From positions 17,644 through 81,643 of the forward strand of contig NZ_JAERVJ010000011.1 of assembly GCF_016745395.1 (NCBI RefSeq): a DNA stretch of 64,000 nucleotides, given 5' to 3'. Made by a program: the position numbers and the translations under genes. Below the pieces are notes generated by a model that searched no databases, was not told the DNA's origin, and saw only the letters and a list, made by a program, of their open reading frames with translations. Source of the stretch: Methylocystis sp. Sn-Cys (GTDB lineage: Bacteria; Pseudomonadota; Alphaproteobacteria; Rhizobiales; Beijerinckiaceae). Shown piece after piece: positions 26,818 through 35,306 of the stretch. The stretch's first letter is position 1, and each line of letters begins with the position of its first letter.

Positions 26818-27240
26818 TTATCTTCCGCAAAAGACGTCATGCAGCAGCGCGATCACGCGTTGCACGCGCTCGTCCGCGAGCGAATAATAGATTGTGCGAG
26901 AGTCGCGCCGCGTCGTCACAAGGCCGTCTTGCCGCAATCTCGCGAGGTGCTGCGAGAGCGCGGATTGGCTCAGCCCAACGGCCTCCTGCAAATCTGTGAC
27001 GCAGATCTCGCCCTTATGCAGCTCGCACAAAACCATGAGCCGATGCGCATTGGCGATCGCTTTCAGAAAATGCTCGGCCTCCTCGGCCTTGGGAATGAGG
27101 GCCTGGATAACGTCGGCTTGCGGTTTCGACGTCGAGCTTCTGGCTGTCCTCTGGGGTTTCGGCAAAAGCGTGAGATCCTGAAGCGTCATATGCGTGGCCC
27201 CTTGCTGGTCAGCGGGCAGATCGCGTTCTGAAAAAGCCAT
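26818..27240 (-). CDS. ArsR-family regulator, SqrR/BigR-like persulfide sensor
   Basis: A 140-residue winged-helix repressor with the ArsR fold (AIANAHRLMVLCELHKGE, then LQEAVGLSQSALSQHLARLRQDGLVTTRR, then a wing TIYYSL). Cys72 in helix 2 and Cys138 in the C-terminal FCGR are 66 residues apart, the same distance as the two redox cysteines of SqrR (41/107) and BigR (42/108). A third cysteine is at 80. The start may instead be Met18 (27189), which has a better ribosome-binding site. It lies 34 bases downstream of the ABC exporter gene, probably in its operon. Confidence 0.75.
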   Translation of the reverse strand: MAFSERDLPADQQGATHMTLQDLTLLPKPQRTARSSTSKPQADVIQALIPKAEEAEHFLKAIANAHRLMVLCELHKGEICVTDLQEAVGLSQSALSQHLARLRQDGLVTTRRDSRTIYYSLADERVQRVIALLHDVFCGR

Positions 27241-27274
27241 GTTGACGCAGTGCTAGCGCCAATCCGGACTATAG

Positions 27275-29215
27275 TCAACTAGTTCTATAGACTTTGGCAG
27301 CAACTTCTTGTTCGGCCGTCGCAACTTTGGCGTCCCGGCCTTTGCGCCCAGCGCCGGCGCCGCGTTTAGCGCGGCGAGCGGCCTTGTCGTCTGTCTGCCG
27401 GCGCCAGAGCCGCGCATAGGCGCCGCCCTGCGCCAGAAGCTGCGCATGCGTGCCGGTTTCGACGATCCGCCCGGCGTGCATCGCAAAGACCTGATCGCAG
27501 TCCACGACTGAATCGAGCCGATGGGTGACGAGCAGGACGGTGCGGCGTCTCTTGAGGCGGTGCAGAGTGTCGATCAGCCGCAGCTCGTTTTCGGGATCGA
27601 GCGCGCTCGTCGGTTCGTCTAGGACGAGGAAGGGCGCTTCGCTCACCAGCGCTCGTGCAATCGCGAGGCGCTGTCGTTGGCCACCTGAGAGATTCGCGCC
27701 GCCTTCGCTGAGGACTGTGTCGTAGCCCTCAGGGAGAGCGTCGATGAACTCCGCCGCGCCCGCGAGCGCCGCTGCGTCTTCGATCTCCGCGCTGCTCGCC
27801 GACGGCCTTCCATAGGCGATGTTCTCGGCGACGCTTGTCGGAAGCACGAGATTGTCTTGCGTCACGAAGGCGAAATGCGCGCGCAGGTCCACGAGACGCG
27901 CCCGGCGAATGTCGAGGCCGTCGAGCCGCACGGCGCCGCGAGACGGGTCGTGAAATCGCAGCATCAACTTGAGCAGCGAGCTTTTGCCAACGCCGCTCGG
28001 CCCGACGAAAGCGACCATCTCGCCCGGCGCGACTGTGGCCGTGATGTCCGACAGCACCGGGCAGTCGCACCGATAGGCGAAGGAAACATGGTCGAAAGAG
28101 AGACGCCGCGGGCGCGGCGGCAGCGGTTGCGCGTCCGGCCTGTCCTTGATCGCCTCAGGCTCGTCCAGGACGAAAAACACACGCCGCGCGGCGGCTTCGA
28201 ACGTGCGAATTTTCGAGAAAAACTCGGCGAGCCATTTCAGAGGGTCCCAAAGCTTACGCAAATAATCCATGAAAATGATCAGCGCCCCCACCGTCATGCC
28301 GTCCGGCGTCGGCGCGAGAAACTGGTCGTGATACACGAGCCAACCGCCATAGCCGAGAATGATCGCGCCGCCGATCGAGAGGATAATGTCGCGCGCGAGC
28401 GGATAGAGCTGCTCCTGCCAGTTCAGTCGCAATAGCGCCTTTACGCTGCGCGCGACAGCGTCCTCGAAGCGGCGGAACTCGAAGGGCTCGCGTCGGAAGG
28501 CTTGCGACAGCGGCACGCGCGACATCGCCTGCTGGATATGCGCGGTGAGATCGGCGTCGATCTGCTTCGATTCGAGCGCGCGCTGGTGAATGCGCATGCC
28601 GAAACGCCAGTTGCTCCACAAGATCAGCGGAGCCACCGCATAGGCAGCGAAAGTGAGCGGCGCGCTGCGCGACAATAGTATCGCGGTCATGACGGTAAGC
28701 GTCACGGCCGCAACGGAAGTGCCGATCATAATGTCGACGACGCCCCACGGGCCGAAGGCGTCGGTGGTCAGGCGGTAGATGGAGTCGCCCAGCGGGCGCG
28801 ATTGGTGATAGCCCAGATCGAGTCGTTGCAGCTTGCCGAAAAGATCGGCGCGCACGCGCGTGGTGCCCCAATAGTTCAGGTAAAAATTGATCATCATCCG
28901 CACCATCCAGGCCGAATAGCCGATGATCTGCAAAGAGAGGCCGATAATGACGAGGCCGACAATCTGCCCCGGCTTGTCCTCTGGCAGGACGGCGAGAAAA
29001 TAGCCGTGCAGCCAGCCGCCTTTTGGCTCCGTTGTCAGCACCGAGTCCACGAGCACGGCAAGCGGCCAGGCTTCCAATAATCCGACGCCTACGGAAACGC
29101 CGATGAGGAAGACCAGCGTCGCGATCCAGGGCCAATTGGGCGAAAAGTAAGAGAAGGCGCGTTCGTAGACCGTGCGTTTTGCGCCGGCGTGCAGTCGCTC
29201 GTCTGTCGGGTTCAT
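27275..29215 (-). CDS. ABC exporter with fused membrane and ATPase domains
   Basis: A 646-residue half-transporter: six membrane helices (~30-330) followed by an ATP-binding cassette (~370-600) with Walker A VGPSGVGKSS, signature LSGGQRQRLAIARAL and Walker B LVLDEPTSALDPE. A basic, Ala-rich tail ends the protein. The start is set at 29215 (MNPTDE); the frame extends 37 codons upstream. Substrate unknown; the downstream SqrR-like regulator suggests a link to sulfide or persulfide, which is an inference. Confidence 0.88.
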   Translation of the reverse strand: MNPTDERLHAGAKRTVYERAFSYFSPNWPWIATLVFLIGVSVGVGLLEAWPLAVLVDSVLTTEPKGGWLHGYFLAVLPEDKPGQIVGLVIIGLSLQIIGYSAWMVRMMINFYLNYWGTTRVRADLFGKLQRLDLGYHQSRPLGDSIYRLTTDAFGPWGVVDIMIGTSVAAVTLTVMTAILLSRSAPLTFAAYAVAPLILWSNWRFGMRIHQRALESKQIDADLTAHIQQAMSRVPLSQAFRREPFEFRRFEDAVARSVKALLRLNWQEQLYPLARDIILSIGGAIILGYGGWLVYHDQFLAPTPDGMTVGALIIFMDYLRKLWDPLKWLAEFFSKIRTFEAAARRVFFVLDEPEAIKDRPDAQPLPPRPRRLSFDHVSFAYRCDCPVLSDITATVAPGEMVAFVGPSGVGKSSLLKLMLRFHDPSRGAVRLDGLDIRRARLVDLRAHFAFVTQDNLVLPTSVAENIAYGRPSASSAEIEDAAALAGAAEFIDALPEGYDTVLSEGGANLSGGQRQRLAIARALVSEAPFLVLDEPTSALDPENELRLIDTLHRLKRRRTVLLVTHRLDSVVDCDQVFAMHAGRIVETGTHAQLLAQGGAYARLWRRQTDDKAARRAKRGAGAGRKGRDAKVATAEQEVAAKVYRTS

Positions 29216-29558
29216 GCGCCCTTCAACGCGCGGCCAAGCAAAAAGGTCGCGCTGGCGCGCTGTGCAAACATACTGGCAAACAAGAAAAAACCTGTCTTGC
29301 GGAAGCGGGGCCGGCGATCTGCCCATATGAACGTCTTGCTACGTATTCGTACTTACTTCCCATGCTCACCGCGCAAACGATCTAGCGCTGATCGCTTCGA
29401 TCGTCCGGCGATCGCGACCGGCGTTTCAGTCTCTGAAGCGCCGGCGCTGTGGCAACCGGATGAGAGGCTGCTCGGCTGGAAGGATGCGCTGACCGGCTAC
29501 GGCAGGGGCTGAAAGAGCCCTCGAACTTCCAGCGCAGCGGTGGAAACGGGAGGTCAAC
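29216..29558. other. Divergent promoter region, ABC exporter and hydrophilin cluster
   Basis: Contains no supported gene. It must carry the promoter of the exporter (leftward) and of the hydrophilin cluster (rightward). I looked for the EcfG stress promoter (GGAAC plus a spaced CGTT) and found none. Facing arms GCGATCGC-type near 29385-29425 are short. Confidence 0.4.
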
Positions 29559-29996
29559 ATGCCACGCAGTCACGGCACGGAACAAGGCAAAGGCACCGAG
29601 AAGTCCAAGGGCACGATGACGGTTCAGGAAGCCGGCAAGATGGGCGGCGAGATCCGTAAGGAGGAACTCGGCCCGGAAGGCTATTCCGAGATCGGCAAGA
29701 TGGGCGGCGAGGTCCGCAAGGAGCAGCTCGGCCACGAGGGCTATTCGGAAATGGGTAAGAAGGGCGGCGAGGCGCGCAAAGAGCAGCTCGGCCCGGAAGG
29801 CTATTCCGAACTCGGCAAGATGGGCGGCGAAGCGCGCAAGGAGCAGCTCGGTCCTGAGGGATACTCCGAACTCGGCCACAAGGGCGGGCAGCGCGTGAAG
29901 CAGCTCATCGAGGAAGGCAAGCGCGCCGAAGGCGAGGGCGCTGGCGAGGAGGAAGAAGGCGGCGAGGAAAGCCCTCGCGGCAAACCGCGCCACTGA
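29559..29996 (+). CDS. KGG-repeat stress hydrophilin (LEA group 1-like), five units
   Basis: A 145-residue, strongly hydrophilic protein built of repeats of the type [20 protein letters not shown], about 20 residues each, seen at ~25, 45, 65, 85 and a terminal [17 protein letters not shown] unit. No cysteine and almost no hydrophobic core. This is the GsiB/Em-like LEA pattern linked to desiccation and general stress. The acidic EEEEGGEE stretch is followed by a basic end. First gene of a five-gene tandem cluster with close spacing. Confidence 0.85.
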   Translation: MPRSHGTEQGKGTEKSKGTMTVQEAGKMGGEIRKEELGPEGYSEIGKMGGEVRKEQLGHEGYSEMGKKGGEARKEQLGPEGYSELGKMGGEARKEQLGPEGYSELGHKGGQRVKQLIEEGKRAEGEGAGEEEEGGEESPRGKPRH

Positions 29997-30021
29997 CGCC
30001 GACTTTTGAAGGAGAAGCGAG

Positions 30022-30219
30022 ATGGCCCAGCGGCAATCTGGTCAGGAACCCGGGAAGGCCGGCAAGGGAAAGATGACCGTCCAGGAAGCCGGCCACCTCG
30101 GCGGCGAGAAGGGCGGCCATAAGGGCGGTCAGCGGGTCAAGGAGCTGATCGAGGAAGGCAAGGAGAAAGAACAGGAACAGTCGACGGGCAAGGGCGCCCA
30201 ACCCAAGCAGCGCCACTGA
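30022..30219 (+). CDS. Short KGG-repeat stress hydrophilin
   Basis: A 65-residue protein with a Gly/Lys/Gln-rich leader, MTVQEAGHLGGEKGGHKGGQ, the [10 protein letters not shown] unit and a basic tail. It shares these blocks with its neighbours and evidently arose by duplication. The AGGAGAAG ribosome-binding site is 26 bases after the preceding stop. Confidence 0.8.
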   Translation: MAQRQSGQEPGKAGKGKMTVQEAGHLGGEKGGHKGGQRVKELIEEGKEKEQEQSTGKGAQPKQRH

Positions 30220-30247
30220 CGGTGGGCCACAGGAGAAGGACGCCATC

Positions 30248-30448
30248 ATGCCGCAGAAGCACACTGAGCCCGAGAAGCCGCCGGTTCGGCACGGGCAGAT
30301 GACGGTCGAGGAGGCGGGACGCCTCGGTGGCCACAAGGGCGGCCAGCGCGTGAAGCAGCTTGTCGAGGAAGGCAAGCGCGTCGAGCGCGCGGAAGGCGCC
30401 GAGGACATCGAGAACACGCAGGATGAAGAGGAGGACGGCGAAGCCTGA
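30248..30448 (+). CDS. Short KGG-repeat stress hydrophilin
   Basis: A 66-residue protein with [20 protein letters not shown] and LVEEGK, then a highly acidic C-terminus ([15 protein letters not shown]) unlike its basic sisters. An AGGAGAAGGA site precedes the ATG. Confidence 0.8.
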   Translation: MPQKHTEPEKPPVRHGQMTVEEAGRLGGHKGGQRVKQLVEEGKRVERAEGAEDIENTQDEEEDGEA

Positions 30449-30485
30449 TCCTTGGGTTTCGCCGCAACGGCGAAAGGAACAGAAG

Positions 30486-30710
30486 ATGCCGCAGAAACAC
30501 AGTGGAACGCAGGGCGGCGGGAAGTCGCCGGCCAAGCCGATGACCGTCAAGGAAGCCGGCAAGATGGGCGGCGAGATCCGCAAAGAAGAGCTGGGGCCCG
30601 AGGGCTATTCCGAGCTTGGCCACAAGGGTGGGCAGCGCGTGAAGGAGCTCATCGAGGAAGGCAAGCGCTCGGAAGGCGGCGGCCCCGCGAAGGGCGGCAA
30701 GAAGCACTAG
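30486..30710 (+). CDS. KGG-repeat stress hydrophilin, two units
   Basis: A 74-residue protein with one [20 protein letters not shown] unit and the terminal [17 protein letters not shown] unit, nearly identical to the ends of the first gene. Starts at the ATG at 30486 after AAGGAACAGAAG. A longer frame from 30360 overlaps the previous gene and lacks family support. Confidence 0.8.
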   Translation: MPQKHSGTQGGGKSPAKPMTVKEAGKMGGEIRKEELGPEGYSELGHKGGQRVKELIEEGKRSEGGGPAKGGKKH

Positions 30711-30728
30711 CCTCGCTAGGAGGACATC

Positions 30729-31025
30729 ATGCCTCGAACGACCGAAAACACGGGCGAGGGTCGCGGCAGCGGCCATAAGGGACCTGCGAAGGGCTTCGCC
30801 TTCGGCGTCGCATCGGTGACGCAGGCGCTCCATGGCGCAAGCTTCCCGATCTCCAAGGAGGATCTCATCCGAGAGCACGGCAAGGAGGAGGTCAACTGGA
30901 CGAAGGACAGCTCCGAAAGTCTGGGCGACATTCTCAGGGACGTGGATAAGGACGAGTTCCTTTCGGTCGCCGACGTCGCTTCGGCCGTTTCCGAAGCGCA
31001 CCGGGAGGAGGGGGAGGAGGAGTAG
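30729..31025 (+). CDS. DUF2795-like small protein of the stress cluster
   Basis: A 98-residue protein. A Gly-rich leader leads to SVTQALHGASFPISKEDLIR and LGDILRDVDKDEFLSVADVA, the pattern of DUF2795 domains (a short helical fold with a P-x-S-K-x-D-L core). It lacks the KGG units but is spaced 18 bases after the last of them with an AGGAGGA site, so it belongs to the same transcript. Function unknown. Confidence 0.7.
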   Translation: MPRTTENTGEGRGSGHKGPAKGFAFGVASVTQALHGASFPISKEDLIREHGKEEVNWTKDSSESLGDILRDVDKDEFLSVADVASAVSEAHREEGEEE

Positions 31026-31265
31026 CTTCCCCCCTCCAAGACCATCGACCAAGACCGTCGACCAGAGGGGGGCCGGCGGGCTGCTCGAAAGCAATATTCC
31101 GGAGATTGCGAAGCGTTGTTTTTTGCGCAGAAGCCGGCGGCGGAGGCTGACTGGCTGCGGCCTCGATTGCGCCGCCGCGCCCGCGGCGTTACAACGCGCT
31201 CCTTCACACATCGCCAGCGACTCACGCCGATCCGTGTCGGCGAATGAGCGCGACAGGAGCGTCAA

Positions 31266-33203
31266 ATGGTTGCGGTTACTTTCCCCGACGGGGCGTCCCG
31301 TCAGTTCGAGGCCGGCGTCACGGGCTTCGACATCGCCAAAAGCATCTCCCCCTCTCTGGCCAAGCGCAGCGTCGCCATGACGCTCGACGGCGCGCTCGTC
31401 GATCTGATGAAGCCGGTCGAGAAGGACGCAAAGCTCGAATTCGTCTCGCGCGATGACCCCCGCGCGCTGGAGCTTATTCGCCACGACGCCGCCCATGTGC
31501 TGGCCGAGGCCGTGCAGGAGCTTTACCCCGGCACGCAGGTCACCATCGGCCCGGTCATCGAGAACGGCTTCTATTACGATTTCCATCGCGCCGAACCCTT
31601 CACGCTCGAGGACCTGCCCGTCATCGAGAAGAAGATGCGCGAGATCATCGCCCGCGACGCGCCGATCGTGCGCGAGGAATGGGACCGCGACCACGCGAAG
31701 ACCTGGTTTATCGCCAAGGGCGAGACCTTCAAGGGCGAGCTGATCGACAGCATCAAGTCGGACGAGCCGCTCTCCGTCTACAAGCAGGGCCACTGGCTCG
31801 ATCTCTGCCGCGGCCCGCATCTGCCGTCGGTCGGCAAGATCGGCAACGCCTTCAAGCTGATGAAGGTCGCGGGCGCCTATTGGCGCGGCGACTCGAGCAA
31901 GCCCATGCTCTCGCGCATCTACGGCACCGCCTGGACGACGCAGGAGGAACTCGACGCTTACCTGCATCGCTTGGAGGAAGCCGAGCGCCGCGACCATCGG
32001 CGCTTGGGGCGCGAGATGGATCTCTTCCATTTCCAGGAGGAGGGACCGGGCGCGATCTTTTGGCATCCCAAGGGCTGGACGCTTTTCCAGTCGCTCGTCT
32101 CCTACATGCGCCGCAAGCAGAAGGCCGCCGGATATACGGAGGTCAACACGCCGCAGGTGCTCGACCGCGCGCTGTGGGAGACCTCCGGCCATTGGCAGAC
32201 CTATCGCGAGAACATGTTCGTCACCAAGACGGAGGACGAGCGCGTCTTCGCGATCAAGCCGATGAACTGCCCCGGCCATGTGCAGATCTTCAAGAACGGC
32301 TTGAAGTCCTACCGCGACTTGCCGGTGAAGATCGCCGAGTTTGGCGTCGTGCATCGCTACGAGCCCTCGGGCGCGCTGCACGGCATGATGCGCGTGCGCG
32401 CCTTCACGCAGGACGACGCGCATATCTTCTGCTCCGAAGACCAGATCATGGACGAGGCGCTGAAGATCAACGACCTCATCCTCACCATCTATCGCGACTT
32501 CGGCTTCGACGACGTTGTGGTGAAGCTCTCCACCCGTCCTGAGAAGCGTGTGGGCTCCGACGAAGCCTGGGATAAGGCGGAAGCCGCTTTGTCGCGCGTG
32601 TTGGATGAGCTCGCCAAGCGTGGGCTGAAGACCGGCGTTCAGGCGGGCGAGGGCGCTTTCTACGGGCCCAAGCTCGAATATACGCTGCGCGACGCCATCG
32701 GCCGCGAGTGGCAATGCGGCACGACGCAGGTCGACTTCAACCTGCCGGTGCGCTTCGGCGCTTTCTATATCGGCGCCGACAGCGAGAAGAAGGTCCCGGT
32801 GATGATCCACCGCGCGATGTTCGGCTCGCTGGAGCGCTTCACCGGCATATTGATCGAGCACTACGCCGGCCATCTGCCGCTGTGGCTCTCGCCGCTGCAG
32901 ATCGTGATTTGCACGATCACGCAGGAGGCAGACGACTACGCCTATGAGGTTGCTGCCGCGGCCCGCAAGCTCGGCCTCAATGTCGATGTCGACGCCCGCA
33001 ACGAGAAGATCACCTATAAGGTGCGCGAACATTCGCTGGCCAAGGTTCCCGTTCTTCTCGTCGCCGGCAAGAAGGAGGCGGCCGAGCGGACGATCTCCAT
33101 CCGCCGCCTCGGCTCGCAGCAGCAGACGCAGCTCGGCATCGACGAGGCGCTGAGGCAGCTCGCCGATGAGGCGACGCCGCCGGATGTGAAGGGGGCGGCT
33201 TAG
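31266..33203 (+). CDS. thrS: Threonyl-tRNA synthetase
   Basis: A 645-residue class II synthetase of normal bacterial length. Domains in order: TGS (~1-62), N2 editing domain with the [11 protein letters not shown] motif, catalytic core with MNCPGHV (zinc Cys), [25 protein letters not shown] (motif 2 area) and motif 3 [12 protein letters not shown], then the anticodon-binding domain (~530-640). It attaches Thr to tRNA-Thr and clears mischarged Ser. The 928-residue open frame on the other strand is a shadow. Confidence 0.97.
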   Translation: MVAVTFPDGASRQFEAGVTGFDIAKSISPSLAKRSVAMTLDGALVDLMKPVEKDAKLEFVSRDDPRALELIRHDAAHVLAEAVQELYPGTQVTIGPVIENGFYYDFHRAEPFTLEDLPVIEKKMREIIARDAPIVREEWDRDHAKTWFIAKGETFKGELIDSIKSDEPLSVYKQGHWLDLCRGPHLPSVGKIGNAFKLMKVAGAYWRGDSSKPMLSRIYGTAWTTQEELDAYLHRLEEAERRDHRRLGREMDLFHFQEEGPGAIFWHPKGWTLFQSLVSYMRRKQKAAGYTEVNTPQVLDRALWETSGHWQTYRENMFVTKTEDERVFAIKPMNCPGHVQIFKNGLKSYRDLPVKIAEFGVVHRYEPSGALHGMMRVRAFTQDDAHIFCSEDQIMDEALKINDLILTIYRDFGFDDVVVKLSTRPEKRVGSDEAWDKAEAALSRVLDELAKRGLKTGVQAGEGAFYGPKLEYTLRDAIGREWQCGTTQVDFNLPVRFGAFYIGADSEKKVPVMIHRAMFGSLERFTGILIEHYAGHLPLWLSPLQIVICTITQEADDYAYEVAAAARKLGLNVDVDARNEKITYKVREHSLAKVPVLLVAGKKEAAERTISIRRLGSQQQTQLGIDEALRQLADEATPPDVKGAA

Positions 33204-33234
33204 GGCGCATATGCCGGGGGGCGTGTTGCTGAGG

Positions 33235-33973
33235 CGCCCCCTCCCTGTCCCTCCCCCGTTTCACGGGAGAGGGGACACTCGCGACCAGCATTCTCAATGA
33301 AGGCCACAATCTACCCCCTCTCCCGCGAAGCGGGGGAGGGCCGGGGAGGGGGCAATCCAGCGCCACGACTCCCGCCGCCGTTTCCGACGCGAGGCGATAC
33401 AGGAAGCCGGGACGCCCCGGCCCCGTTCGGCCGGTAGCGTGAAAAATAAGCGCATCGGAACCAGAGCGTCCCGGCTGCGGTCTTTATTCGCGCGCACCTT
33501 TCCGGGCCGAAGTAGCGCCATCTCGTGGCGGTTCCTCCGTCCGGCGCAGCCGCCAGACGGCGCCTGCTTCTTTCCCGGGAGGTTTGAACCTCCCGAGCGC
33601 GTCGCAAGGGCCTCGACATGCGCCGCCTCCGGCCCGCCGGCGCTTTCCCTTTCGGTACTCGGGCCGCGTGTCGCGGGCGCGAAAACTATGCCCAGCCTTT
33701 GCGTGGATTTCTCCACGCAATCTCCCCACGAAGGAGAGACCCGGCGGGCGGCGCCGGAGTCCCGCACGGAACGAGGGTCGCGTCCCGCGCTTAACCGACC
33801 CCGCCGGCGCCGCCGACCCTGACGACGCCCCTGCAAGTTGGCGAGGCGGCTGGAGTGTAAGAGAGGTTTTGGGGGTGGGGATAGATTGGAGCGAAATTTT
33901 TGATGAGGGCCGCGCTCCGCCCCTCTCCCCGCGCTTGCGTGGGGAGAGGTTGGGCGAGGGGCGTGGGGGATGA
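33235..33973 (-). repeat. Copy B of the ~740 bp element, inverted relative to copy A
   Basis: Reverse complement of 2856-3599, with the high-identity core at about 33354-33835. It begins ~30 bases after the thrS stop. All the hairpins of copy A are preserved on the minus strand, including the 9-bp stem with GAAA loop and the 20-bp stem, where two C-to-T changes retain pairing as U-G. Beyond the core the flanks carry the same CTCCCGC-type palindromes. The remainder to 34135 holds another such palindrome and no gene. Confidence 0.9.
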
Positions 33974-34135
33974 GTGGACACGAAAAACGCGGCAAGGCGT
34001 TCGTGGCCTATACGCACGCCCGGGTTCCGGCGCCGTCCCCTCACCCAGCCTCGCAAGTGGGGAGAGGGGCAGATGCTCCCAAAATGCTTAGGTTGTGGTA
34101 GCTTTGGCGGGCATTTTTTGAAGCAGGTTGTCGGA

Positions 34136-34363
34136 ATGCATATTGTCCATAACGAACGGCTGAAATTGCGCGCGGCCTTGCTCAACACAGCGGCGGGCTC
34201 GTCGTTTACCGTCGGCGTCCTTGCACCGATAGCGGCGGCATACTACTCTGCGGCTTCGACGCCGGAGCTTTGGACAATCATCCTAGGGGTGGTTATGTGG
34301 CTTTTGACCGCTGTCGTCCTACATCTATCGGCGGACTATATCCTAGGGGCGCTACGCGAATGA
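34136..34363 (+). CDS. Small two-helix membrane protein
   Basis: A 75-residue protein with a short basic start (MHIVHNERLKLRAALLNTAA) and two membrane helices (~20-42 and ~46-66), ending LSADYILGALRE. The first stop codon overlaps the next ATG (ATGA). I recall similar small paired membrane proteins in alphaproteobacterial accessory regions, but cannot name a family. Neighbours are a GIY-YIG nuclease and a HEPN-like gene. Confidence 0.65.
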   Translation: MHIVHNERLKLRAALLNTAAGSSFTVGVLAPIAAAYYSAASTPELWTIILGVVMWLLTAVVLHLSADYILGALRE

Positions 34364-34455
34364 CAACCATTCAGACGTTCGCTTTCGTTGTCCTCCCGGT
34401 CATAATCATGATCGCGGGAGCTGGGATCGCCTATCTCTCAGTCAACTCGAAATGA
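34360..34455 (+). CDS. 31-residue single-helix membrane protein, coupled
   Basis: Starts inside the stop of the preceding gene (ATGA at 34360-34363) and encodes MTTIQTFAFVVLPVIIMIAG followed by AGIAYLSVNSK, one membrane helix. The 4-base overlap implies translational coupling, so this and the upstream protein probably work as a pair. Function unknown. Confidence 0.55.
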   Translation: MTTIQTFAFVVLPVIIMIAGAGIAYLSVNSK

Positions 34456-34523
34456 CGTCCTGTTAAGGATCAAAGCCCCATCGACGCCCCGCTCAGGCGG
34501 GGCTCTCAGGTTTGTCAACAAAC

Positions 34524-34784
34524 CTCCGAGGCGGCCTCGTCCTTCGAGACGCGAGCTTCGCTCGCTCCTCAGGATGAGGCCTAAGTGTTTGGCGTAGATG
34601 CAGAAGCCCCTCATGCTGAGGAGCCTGCGCAGCGGGCGTCTCGAAGCACGAGGGGCGTCGGCGCCTCTTAATCGAAGGCTGATGCCCGCTTGGTGGCCTC
34701 GGAAGCGCTTGCGGATGCGCCAAGCAGTCCTCATGCTGCATGCTGAGGAAGCGGCGAAGCCGCTGTCTCGAAGCACGAGGACTG
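34524..34784. repeat. Palindromic repeat block left of the GIY-YIG gene
   Basis: A full unit of the CTCGTCCTTCGAGACG / CTAAGTGTTTGG family (34524-34668), then a spacer and a shorter unit (34725-34784) whose facing arms read cagtcctcatgctgcatgct and tctcgaagcacgaggactg. Sister units are at 4905-5034 and 53235-53391. Confidence 0.85.
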
Positions 34785-34786
34785 TG

Positions 34787-35110
34787 ATGGGGATCGAAGG
34801 CGCGAGTGTCTACATCCTCCTTTGCGCCGACGGCAGCTATTACACAGGATTGACGCGCAAGGAGGTCGAAACCCGCGTCAGCGAGCACAACGCCGGGATC
34901 AACGCCGATTACACATCGCGGCGGCGACCCGTGAAGCTGCTCTGGTCCGCGCATTTCGAGCAGTTGATGGATGCTATAGCAACCGAGCGACGCATCAAGG
35001 GCTGGAGCCGCGCCAAGAAAGAGGCGCTCATGAGAGGTGATTTCGAGGCTTTGCCGCTGTTGGCGGCGCGCCGGAATAAGAAGGGCGCCGACAGGGAGTC
35101 GCCGAGCTGA
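34787..35110 (+). CDS. GIY-YIG nuclease family protein
   Basis: A 107-residue single-domain protein. The GIY-YIG core is YILLCADGSYYTGLT, with the catalytic Arg in TRVSEHNAG and the metal Glu in ERRIKGWSRAKKEAL. The size and form fit the UPF0213/YhbQ-type stand-alone domain. The start is the ATG at 34787 directly after a palindromic repeat, and another unit of the family begins 58 bases after the stop. Confidence 0.85.
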   Translation: MGIEGASVYILLCADGSYYTGLTRKEVETRVSEHNAGINADYTSRRRPVKLLWSAHFEQLMDAIATERRIKGWSRAKKEALMRGDFEALPLLAARRNKKGADRESPS

Positions 35111-35168
35111 GGGACTTCCCAATCGCGTAACCGAGGGCTGCGGGGCCGGACTGTAGGCACCGTGGCGG

Positions 35169-35224
35169 AGGCCCCTCGCCCTTCGAGACGGCCGCTTCGC
35201 GGCCTCTTCAGGGTGAGGGGCCTT
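35169..35224. repeat. Palindromic repeat right of the GIY-YIG gene
   Basis: Facing arms ggcccctcgcccttcgagac and its complement ending gaggggccttgg, around ggccgcttcgcggcc. It mirrors the block at 34524-34784, so the nuclease gene is framed on both sides. Confidence 0.8.
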
Positions 35225-35306
35225 GGAGTTGGCCCGTGAGATCATAGAATGGTTTTCAGCCGTCTAATACCGCGAAATGCGGGCGGCTCGCTAAGGACTT
35301 TAGATT

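Noticed and set aside
30246..33032. 928-residue minus-strand open frame
   Set aside because: Antisense to thrS and the hydrophilin genes, no family match, and no plausible ribosome-binding site.
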